This document shows positions 1 through 5,634 of a stretch of 5,917 bases of DNA, piece by piece. A program made the position numbers and the translations under genes. The notes beneath the pieces are model-generated. The model ran no database searches and was not told where the DNA came from. It saw only the letters and a list, made by a program, of their open reading frames with translations. This DNA comes from Chloroflexota bacterium (lineage in GTDB: Bacteria; Chloroflexota; Dehalococcoidia; Lucifugimonadales; Lucifugimonadaceae): NCBI GenBank assembly GCA_009837685.1, contig VXTA01000086.1, positions 1 to 5,917 on the forward strand, read 5' to 3'. Within the stretch, counting starts at the first letter, position 1. The number at the start of each line of letters is the position of its first letter.

Positions 1-1
1 T

Positions 2-760
2 TCTGTTTCTGCGCCTGACAAGCGACTCTTCAAGCAAGGCGTCCTTCAACGTGGTGGTTGGTGGGACACCGAATCAACAGCCGATACCCCGTCGGACCAC
101 GCGCCGCCGAACGTGTTCGACCTCGAAAGCGCAGTCCACTACTCAGATACAAGCGGTTTGGGCGACGGAGACGATTTCCACTTGGTGCCGTTCCTTTCGA
201 ACAGCCTCTACGAGGGAAGACTTTCCGCGACCCCGTTTGCGATGCAGAACCCGGACCCGATGAGCAGTGCAGCTTGGACGACTTGGGCTGAAATGAACGA
301 CCAAGAGGCTGAACACCTCGGTATTCGCGAAGGCGATGTGCTCTTCATCAAATCTGAATACGGCGAGATCGAAGCGCTCGCCTACCCGACTCCCGGCGGC
401 CGCCCCGGAGTTATTGCCGTCCCGATCGGCCTTGGCCACGAAAACGGTGGCCGATATGACGAAGGACTTGGTGCGAACGTTTTGAAGATTCTCGCTCCCC
501 AAGTTGAGCCTGCTAGTGGCTCACTGGCTTGGGCAGCGACTCGCGTCCGGGTGGCCCGATCTGGTCGTAAACGCGAGTTAGCTAAGTTTGAGGGCGAAGT
601 AACAGCGTTCCCAGTCGAACCTGGTGTGCCTGTTCTCGTTGTCGCCCCTGGCGAAAGCGCACATGACGCCGAGATCGCCAACCATCACGCTTATCAGCAA
701 GAATTCCTGCTGCCCGACAAGGGCGGAGAGGGCGAAGAAGAGTCCGGAGGAGGCCACTGA
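2..760 (+). CDS. Molybdopterin-oxidoreductase-like large subunit, ActB1-type, C-terminal part (5' truncated)
   Basis: The frame is open from base 2 to the TGA at 758-760, giving 252 residues with no start in the window; the GTG at 113 lies inside the gene. Residues about 60-165 resemble the C-terminal dinucleotide-binding barrel of the molybdopterin oxidoreductase (CISM) superfamily: the run around NPDPMSSAAW, then LGIREGDVLFI, a SEYGEIEALA strand and a PGVIAVPIGLGHENGGRY segment. The tail is acidic and Gly-rich (GGEGEEESGGGH). A four-cluster ferredoxin gene and two NrfD-type membrane genes follow, so this is very probably the large subunit of an Alternative Complex III. In studied ACIII this domain holds no Mo cofactor and is fused to the iron-sulfur domain as ActB; here it ends in a stop codon before the Fe-S gene. 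The missing N-terminus prevents any check for cofactor-binding residues or a Tat signal. A true molybdoenzyme subunit remains possible. Confidence 0.85.
   Translation, partial: SVSAPDKRLFKQGVLQRGGWWDTESTADTPSDHAPPNVFDLESAVHYSDTSGLGDGDDFHLVPFLSNSLYEGRLSATPFAMQNPDPMSSAAWTTWAEMNDQEAEHLGIREGDVLFIKSEYGEIEALAYPTPGGRPGVIAVPIGLGHENGGRYDEGLGANVLKILAPQVEPASGSLAWAATRVRVARSGRKRELAKFEGEVTAFPVEPGVPVLVVAPGESAHDAEIANHHAYQQEFLLPDKGGEGEEESGGGH
746..753 (+). promoter_or_regulatory. Strong Shine-Dalgarno-like GGAGGAGG at the end of the large-subunit gene
   Basis: GGAGGAGG lies within the last codons of the large-subunit gene, where it also encodes part of the Gly-rich tail. It is over 50 bases upstream of the ATG at 807, too far to serve that start directly. 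It is 10 bases from a GTG at 764 that opens a 12-codon frame ending at 802. It may be only a by-product of Gly codons. The start at 807 itself has just a weak GTGGA at 794-798. Confidence 0.25.
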
Positions 761-806
761 AGAGTGGTTGTCGCTTGCGCGCATACCATGAACGTGGATT
801 GACCAC

Positions 807-1544
807 ATGACATTGCAACGGGAAAAGAGACAGTACAGCTGGGGCATGGTTGTCGATGTCGACAAGTGCACCGGGTGTCAGGCTTGTGTATTGGCCTGTC
901 AGGCCGAGAACAACGTTCCCTTGAACCTCCAAGACCGGTTTGAGCGAGCCAGAGCCATGTCGTGGATCCGCGTGGAGCGTTACTGGGAAGGCGAGTTCCC
1001 GGACATCAAGGCGCGGTTCATTCCGATCATGTGCCAGCACTGCGAAAACGCGCCATGTGAACCAGTGTGCCCGGTATTTGCCACCTACCACAACAATGAA
1101 GGCTTGAATGTTCAGGTCTACAACCGATGCGTCGGCACGAGGTACTGCGCGAACGGTTGTCCCTACATCGTTCGTTTCTTCAACTACTGGGAACCGGTGT
1201 GGCCCGAGGCCTTCCGCAACCACCTCAACCCTGACGTTACGGTTCGCAGTCGGGGAATCATGGAGAAGTGCTCATTCTGCATCCAGCGCATCCGACGAGG
1301 CGTCAGAAACGCCGAACGTGAGAACCGCAACGTGGTCGATGGCGAGATACAGACGGCATGCACACAGGCTTGTCCCACCGACGCTCTTGTATTTGGCAAC
1401 TTCAACGACGAAGACAGCAAAGTCTCGAAGATGAGGAAGGACGATCGCCACTACACCCTCCTTCCGCATTTGGCGACGGATCCCAACGTTGTATATCTGG
1501 CGAAGATCGATCCTGACAGATCAGCAGGCGCATCACATGGCTAG
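807..1544 (+). CDS. Iron-sulfur subunit with four Fe-S cluster motifs, ActB2-type (DmsB/NrfC/PsrB family)
   Basis: This 245-residue protein would carry electrons from the quinol-oxidising membrane subunits to haem. Its cysteines fall into the family's four groups: C21/C24/C27/C31, C76/C79/C84/C88, C108/C114/C118 and C155/C158/C185/C189. The third group reads CVGTRYCANGC, with Thr111 where a ferredoxin motif would have its second Cys. That predicts one [3Fe-4S] and three [4Fe-4S] clusters, the set reported for the Fe-S domain of ACIII ActB. There is no Tat or Sec signal, so export would depend on the partner large subunit (inference). The ATG at 807 is the only good start after the in-frame TGA at 789-791; its ribosome site (GTGGA, 794-798) is weak. 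The gene overlaps the next one by 8 bases, which suggests coupled translation. A DMSO-, polysulfide- or tetrathionate-reductase Fe-S subunit is the alternative, but the downstream ActD and ActE genes argue for ACIII. Confidence 0.93.
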   Translation: MTLQREKRQYSWGMVVDVDKCTGCQACVLACQAENNVPLNLQDRFERARAMSWIRVERYWEGEFPDIKARFIPIMCQHCENAPCEPVCPVFATYHNNEGLNVQVYNRCVGTRYCANGCPYIVRFFNYWEPVWPEAFRNHLNPDVTVRSRGIMEKCSFCIQRIRRGVRNAERENRNVVDGEIQTACTQACPTDALVFGNFNDEDSKVSKMRKDDRHYTLLPHLATDPNVVYLAKIDPDRSAGASHG

Positions 1545-2973
1545 CGAAGCAGTACATTCAGGAGCGCATTCTGGCGTACATGCCGAGGCGCACGAGGAAG
1601 CACATCACGAGCTGCCCGCGCGCGTTGAACCCGACGTCACTACGTCGGAATTGATCGCCACGACCGAAGCCAACGCGACTGGTGTTCGAAATTGGATGTG
1701 GATTCTCGGCGCGTTGACACTCGTAGGGATTGTTGTCGCGTTTGTGAAGGTCTTGATCGAGTGGAGCGACCAAGATGAATGGGGTTACACCGCGGCAATG
1801 GTGGCTTTCCTGTTCAGCGCGTTTGGTGGCGCCCCCTTGGTGGCGATCGCAGGGACATTAGCTAAGGGGAATTGGGTGCGTCCTATCGCTCGATTCGCCG
1901 CCCTATGTTCGCTTGTGTCAATCATCTGCACGATCTGGATGATTCCACTGATCCTGAACCTCCCGATGCTCGTGGTGGATGGTGCACGTCGGCGCTCGAT
2001 TTGGTTCGAAGGACCGGACGTATCTCCTCATATCTGGGCGTTGGTTGCGATGATCACGCTGATCATCTCAGCCCTTGGCTTGATCTATGCCTATGCGATA
2101 CCAGACTTCGCAGCGATGCGTGATCACTCAACTGGTTGGAAGCAACGATTTGGTGCCTGGTTGGCGCGTGGTTGGATCGGAACTACGGTTCAATGGAGAA
2201 CGATGCGGATGCGCATTGGTATGATGGGCACGCTCTACTTCTTCACATTCGTGTTCGTCCACTTCATCATCAGCACCGATTTCGCCATGAGCTTGGTGCC
2301 GGGTTGGCGAGACGCCATATTCCCGATGTACCACGCGATCTCCTCGATCCAAGCAGGATTGGCAGTTACGGTAATCGGACTGTGGGCAGCCAGGAAGTAC
2401 CTCGGACTCGAAAAGTACCTCCACTTGGATCAATTCTGGTCGATCGGTCGGCTGATGTTCGCGTTCACGCTGCTGTGGGGCTACTTCTTCATCTCGGCGT
2501 TCATCGTTTTCTGGTACGGCCGAAGCGGCTCCGACCAGATGTGGATCGATTACTTGATCCTAGGCCCCTACTTCTGGGTTTTCATACTGGCCATGCTATT
2601 CATCTGGTTCACTCCTTGGTGGTGGCTAATCTGGAACCGGGTCCGCAGGAGCTACAACGGAACTGCCATCGGTGCCGGATTGATATTGCTAGGCGTGTTC
2701 TTGGACCGTGTGCGGCTCTACGTCGCGGCTTGGACGGTGCCCGAGGATCGCATCCACGAGCGGTTCCTCACTGAGTACCCATCGACCGTGTATCCCGACG
2801 TCATGGACATTTTCATCATGGTCGGCGCGTTGGCAGGAAGCATCCTATTGATCCTCGCCGCCACGCGCGTCTTGCCAATCCTGAGTATCTGGGATGTGCA
2901 GCAATTCAACCTTCTCTACCGACCAGTGGAATACATGAAGACAAAGGTTTCGTTGATCGGCAAACCCGACTAA
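1537..2973 (+). CDS. NrfD-type integral membrane subunit with His-rich N-terminus, ActF-like
   Basis: A 478-residue membrane protein starting at the ATG at 1537. A TTG at 1489 would add 16 residues lying fully inside the previous gene and is less likely. Hydrophobic segments fall near residues 52-72, 85-107, 117-138, 163-187, 226-244, 263-285, 305-327, 340-362, 375-395 and 421-442, about ten helices as in the NrfD/PsrC fold. Segments such as GRLMFAFTLLWGYFFISAFI followed by VFWYG, and the end RVLPILSIWDV, resemble by memory the second quinol-binding subunit of ACIII (ActF). The soluble N-terminus is unusual: histidines at 7, 11, 15, 19 and 23 are spaced exactly four apart, with another at 24. 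The helix ending FTPWWWLIW is very Trp-rich. The gene overlaps the Fe-S gene by 8 bases and is followed, after 31 bases, by a second NrfD-type gene. The NrfD family call is firm; the ActF assignment rather than a second ActC copy is moderate. Confidence 0.88.
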   Translation: MASEAVHSGAHSGVHAEAHEEAHHELPARVEPDVTTSELIATTEANATGVRNWMWILGALTLVGIVVAFVKVLIEWSDQDEWGYTAAMVAFLFSAFGGAPLVAIAGTLAKGNWVRPIARFAALCSLVSIICTIWMIPLILNLPMLVVDGARRRSIWFEGPDVSPHIWALVAMITLIISALGLIYAYAIPDFAAMRDHSTGWKQRFGAWLARGWIGTTVQWRTMRMRIGMMGTLYFFTFVFVHFIISTDFAMSLVPGWRDAIFPMYHAISSIQAGLAVTVIGLWAARKYLGLEKYLHLDQFWSIGRLMFAFTLLWGYFFISAFIVFWYGRSGSDQMWIDYLILGPYFWVFILAMLFIWFTPWWWLIWNRVRRSYNGTAIGAGLILLGVFLDRVRLYVAAWTVPEDRIHERFLTEYPSTVYPDVMDIFIMVGALAGSILLILAATRVLPILSIWDVQQFNLLYRPVEYMKTKVSLIGKPD

Positions 2974-3004
2974 AGCTGGCAGGCTGCAAGCACTCTAAGC
3001 CACT

Positions 3005-4384
3005 ATGCAACAACGCAGAACAATCGACCAGATCCACACTAACCGTGTCTTGCTGAATGGCCAGTTGGACACGCCTAAGTGGTGGGCGCCAACCGTGATA
3101 GTCCTTGGCATCATCGTCGCCATAGGGTTCTTCCTCATCGGCATCATGGTCAACAAGGGACTTGGCGTAACTGGCCTCTCAAGACCCGTCTACTGGGGAC
3201 TGTTTATCACGACCTTCGTGTTCTGGGTCGGTATCAGTCACGCCGGTATCATGATCTCCGCAATTCTGCGACTGTCGCAAGCCGAGTGGAGGCGCCCTGT
3301 CACACGGGCAGCTGAACTTCTCACCGTATTCTCGCTGTTAACCGCGCTGCTGTTCCCGCTGATGCACGCGGGACGACCTTGGCGCATCATCTACTTCATC
3401 CTGCCGTATGACTTTGCGCGCGGCATCATGCCTAACGTTCGCTCGCCACTCATCTGGGATCCAGTGGCGATCAGCACTTATCTGACTGGTTCAACACTGT
3501 TCCTCTACATCGCCCTCCTACCCGACTTGGGCAACCTTAGAGACCGCACCACCGGATGGCAAAATGCGCTCTATACAATCCTTGCTTTGGGATGGCGCGG
3601 TAATCCGAGGCAGTGGAAGTTGCAGACTGTAGGCGGCATATTGCTTTCCGCGTTGATGCTTCCCATCTTCGTTTCGGTGCACTCGATAGTGTCGTGGGAC
3701 TTTGCTGTCACACCAGCAGTCGAAGGCTGGCACTCGACTATCTTCGCTCCATACTTCGTTATTGGTGCAGTCCACTCCGGCGTTTCAGCCGTGGTGACTA
3801 TGATGGCGTTGATGAGGTGGTTGTGGAAGTGGGAAGACTTCATTCGCCCCGAGCACTTCGATGCTTTGGCACGACTGTTGATCGTTGTGGCGACCGGTTG
3901 GCTCGCGTTCACATTCCTAGAGCTACTGTTCGCGGTGTACGGGTTGGACGCTCCGGAGCTGGAGTTGCGTGATATGCAGATCTTCCAATGGCCATGGAAT
4001 TTGCTATTCGTTACGTTCTTGTTCACGGGTTACATCATCCCCGTTGGGATGTGGTTACAAAAGAGCGTCAGGAACAATATCGCGTTGATGTTCTGGTCGT
4101 CTCTGTTCGTGAACATCGGAATGTGGTTGGAGAGGTTCATGATCATCGTGCCGGGCTTGGCGCGTAAAACCCCGTTCGTCTACACCTGGGAGGCTTACCG
4201 GCCAAGTGGATTGGAGTGGTTCATCCTGTTCTGGTCGCTGGCGTGGGTGACGTTCCTGATGTTGCTGTTCTCACGCTTCTTCCCATTGGTGCCATTGTTC
4301 GAACAAAAAGAGAGCCAGACATTTGGAGACTCGATCAAGATCGGCCGCGTCAGGGTGCCGGCGATTGTCCGCGAGGCTGATTAA
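3005..4384 (+). CDS. actC: NrfD-type integral membrane quinol-binding subunit ActC of Alternative Complex III
   Basis: A 459-residue protein with about ten hydrophobic helices, including 28-49, 62-86, 104-120, 153-172, 208-228, 246-269, 288-311, 330-350, 356-376 and 403-425. It carries features I associate with ActC: SHAGIMISAILRL (78-90), WRRPVTRAAELL (95-106), HAGRPWR (121-127) and RSPLIWDPVAISTYLTGS (146-163). In the ACIII family this subunit provides the main quinol site and probably a proton path, and His and Asp residues in these segments are plausible participants (inference). The gene lies between another NrfD-type gene and a DUF3341 gene, and the order C-D-E that follows is the standard act order. 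The ATG at 3005 has no clear Shine-Dalgarno. The 31-base gap upstream shows no terminator, so co-transcription is likely. A PsrC-like subunit of a polysulfide reductase is the alternative, but the context makes it unlikely. Confidence 0.92.
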   Translation: MQQRRTIDQIHTNRVLLNGQLDTPKWWAPTVIVLGIIVAIGFFLIGIMVNKGLGVTGLSRPVYWGLFITTFVFWVGISHAGIMISAILRLSQAEWRRPVTRAAELLTVFSLLTALLFPLMHAGRPWRIIYFILPYDFARGIMPNVRSPLIWDPVAISTYLTGSTLFLYIALLPDLGNLRDRTTGWQNALYTILALGWRGNPRQWKLQTVGGILLSALMLPIFVSVHSIVSWDFAVTPAVEGWHSTIFAPYFVIGAVHSGVSAVVTMMALMRWLWKWEDFIRPEHFDALARLLIVVATGWLAFTFLELLFAVYGLDAPELELRDMQIFQWPWNLLFVTFLFTGYIIPVGMWLQKSVRNNIALMFWSSLFVNIGMWLERFMIIVPGLARKTPFVYTWEAYRPSGLEWFILFWSLAWVTFLMLLFSRFFPLVPLFEQKESQTFGDSIKIGRVRVPAIVREAD

Positions 4385-4396
4385 ACGAGAGGATTC

Positions 4397-4402
4397 AGGA
4401 AG
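4397..4402 (+). promoter_or_regulatory. Ribosome binding site of the DUF3341 gene
   Basis: AGGAAG lies 8 bases before the ATG at 4411, in the 26-base gap after the ActC stop codon. It is the clearest Shine-Dalgarno match in the operon and fixes the start of the ActD gene. Confidence 0.6.
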
Positions 4403-4410
4403 CTACCGAA

Positions 4411-4914
4411 ATGAGCAAGAGCGTACTTGGTCTATACAACGATCCCAACCAAGCTGCGGATGCCATGGATGCGCTGAAAAACGCAGGCTTCGCACAAGGA
4501 ACATTCGACGTGCTAACTGGCACGCCGTATCCCGAAGGTGCCTTCGGCGAGCACGTCCCCCAACACCGACTGTTCCGGTTTCCCGCATTCGGAGCGATCA
4601 TCGGCTTCACCCTGGCGCTGTTCCTAACCGCAGCGACACAGATCGCCTATCCGTTGGTTACCGGCGGAAAGCCGATCTTGTCGTTGTTCGCTATGCTTGT
4701 CATCCTCTACGAGATGTCGATGCTCTCGGCGGTCATCTCGACTGTGGTTGGCATCGTTATTGAATCGCGCTTGCCGAATGTCAATCAGGGCGTCTACGAC
4801 AATCGAATCACCGAAGGACTCATCGGCGTGGTCATCACAACTGATGACGACAAAGCCGATACTGCAATCGACGCGTTGAACGGCGCAGGTGCAATGGAGA
4901 TCAAACAGGCGTGA
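4411..4914 (+). CDS. actD: DUF3341 membrane protein, ActD subunit of Alternative Complex III
   Basis: A 167-residue protein matching the DUF3341 (ActD) family in size and plan. It has a soluble N-terminal half (residues 4-40, starting SVLGLYNDPNQAADAMDALK), a helical hairpin with membrane segments near 59-81 and 90-117, and a soluble C-terminal half (about 127-167). The loop between the helices has TGGKP (84-88), and LPNVNQGVYDNRITEGLIGV (121-140) follows the second helix; both are the kind of conserved patch seen in the family. The two soluble halves look alike (see findings). In known ACIII, ActD is a small subunit attached to the membrane with no cofactor; its exact job is not established. 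There are no Cys residues, in line with no metal centre. It starts at ATG 4411 behind AGGAAG. Its TGA overlaps the GTG start of the next gene in GTGA, so translation is probably coupled to the cytochrome gene. Confidence 0.93.
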   Translation: MSKSVLGLYNDPNQAADAMDALKNAGFAQGTFDVLTGTPYPEGAFGEHVPQHRLFRFPAFGAIIGFTLALFLTAATQIAYPLVTGGKPILSLFAMLVILYEMSMLSAVISTVVGIVIESRLPNVNQGVYDNRITEGLIGVVITTDDDKADTAIDALNGAGAMEIKQA

Positions 4915-5495
4915 AACCCTTGATCGCTCAAAACTCTTCGAGAGTTGTTTCGCGCGCTCTGCTGCCGTTGGTGGCGGTTGTAGTGGCTGCAATCAGCGCG
5001 GTCGGCTGCGCGGTTCAGGAATCGAACACGTATCCGATCGAGATCTTCTCAGAGATGCACTACTCTCAATCGACACGGATGCAAGAACCTCCGCGATTGG
5101 CTCCAGCAGCTGACGCGGTGCCTTTCCAAGAGATCGGTACTGAACAGGTCCTAACGGTTCCAGCGCGCGCGGAACGCCCATACGATGCCGCCCGTGCACG
5201 CGAACTTTACCGCATCAACTGCGCGACTTGTCACGGCACATCCGGCAATGGCGACGGGCCGGCAGCTCAGCACATCACGTCTACGAACAGCTTCTGGGCT
5301 CAGACCAACGATTCGCCATATGTTGGCCCCGCAGATCTGATCGAAAAACGCGCGACGTATGACCAAGAAGCAATGTACAACTTGGTCTCGAACGGCATCG
5401 TTGTGATGCCGCGATTTAGAAACCTCCTCCCAGAGGAAGATATTCGGGAGATCGTGGCTTACGTCTACGATCAAAACACCGGCATCGGCAAATAA
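4911..5495 (+). CDS. actE: Mono-haem cytochrome c lipoprotein, ActE subunit of Alternative Complex III
   Basis: A 194-residue class I c-type cytochrome. Residues 12-32 form a hydrophobic signal segment after basic residues, ending at Ala-Val-Gly-Cys33, so it may be lipid-anchored on the outer face of the membrane. The lipobox is imperfect, with Ala at -3. A linker (34-90) includes EMHYSQS and QEPPRLAP, recalling ActE proteins. The haem site is CATCH (104-108), followed by GTSGNGDGPAA; Met166 in GIVVMPRF is the likely distal axial ligand, and the last helix is EEDIREIVAYVYD. In ACIII this subunit passes electrons from the complex to a soluble carrier or oxidase. The start is GTG at 4911, within the 4-base overlap with the ActD gene; GGAG at 4896-4899 lies 11 bases upstream. 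No other start would keep the whole signal peptide. A generic cytochrome c is the alternative, but the position after ActD makes ActE the better call. Confidence 0.93.
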   Translation: MKPLIAQNSSRVVSRALLPLVAVVVAAISAVGCAVQESNTYPIEIFSEMHYSQSTRMQEPPRLAPAADAVPFQEIGTEQVLTVPARAERPYDAARARELYRINCATCHGTSGNGDGPAAQHITSTNSFWAQTNDSPYVGPADLIEKRATYDQEAMYNLVSNGIVVMPRFRNLLPEEDIREIVAYVYDQNTGIGK

Positions 5496-5522
5496 CCGCG
5501 AACCGTTGCCTCTAATCCTGTG

Positions 5523-5553
5523 GCGTAGATTTCAAACGTCTCGGACGCTACGC
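5523..5553 (+). other. Possible hairpin in the gap between the actE and ccmH-like genes
   Basis: GCGTAG (5523-5528) can pair with CTACGC (5548-5553). Directly inside on the 3' side, GACG (5544-5547) can pair with CGTC (5537-5540) around a TCG loop. This gives a 10-pair stem with an 8-base bulge on the 5' arm. No T-run follows, so it is not a standard rho-independent terminator. It could be a processing or attenuation element or chance. The rest of the 139-base gap (5496-5634) shows no convincing promoter. Confidence 0.25.
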
Positions 5554-5622
5554 GTTAGGACAATCCACTTCTGTTTCACGCGCAGCGAGTTCACGTCGGA
5601 TTATCGCGATTCAGGGCCTGTC

Positions 5623-5627
5623 GGAAG
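5623..5627 (+). promoter_or_regulatory. Ribosome binding site of the ccmH-like gene
   Basis: GGAAG lies 7 bases before the ATG at 5635 and 10 bases before the adjoining ATG at 5638, so either codon could be used. It supports a start here, just ahead of the hydrophobic signal segment. Confidence 0.45.
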
Positions 5628-5634
5628 CATCTTC

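Noticed and set aside
582..1223. A 213-codon minus-strand open frame across the end of the large-subunit gene and the Fe-S gene
   Set aside because: It lies opposite two well-supported genes, has no recognisable domain and crosses a gene boundary. It is a mirror of coding bias.
1489..1536. TTG at 1489 as the start of the first NrfD-type gene
   Set aside because: It would create a 56-base overlap with the Fe-S gene and use a rare start, while the ATG at 1537 gives a normal short overlap and a sensible N-terminus.
2136..2774. A 212-codon plus-strand frame inside the first NrfD-type gene
   Set aside because: It is Arg-, His- and Pro-rich with no family features and sits fully within a clear ten-helix membrane gene in another frame.
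2..4384. Reading the cluster as a polysulfide, tetrathionate or DMSO reductase
   Set aside because: Those enzymes have one large, one Fe-S and one membrane subunit. Two NrfD-type subunits plus DUF3341 and a mono-haem cytochrome c fit Alternative Complex III.
4624..4992. Minus-strand frame opposite the ActD gene and the start of ActE
   Set aside because: It is opposite two confidently assigned genes and has no domain or ribosome site.
5506..5531. Possible promoter, TTGCCT and TAGATT, in the gap after actE
   Set aside because: The spacer is only 14 bases and both boxes are imperfect, so it is not a credible sigma-70-type promoter.
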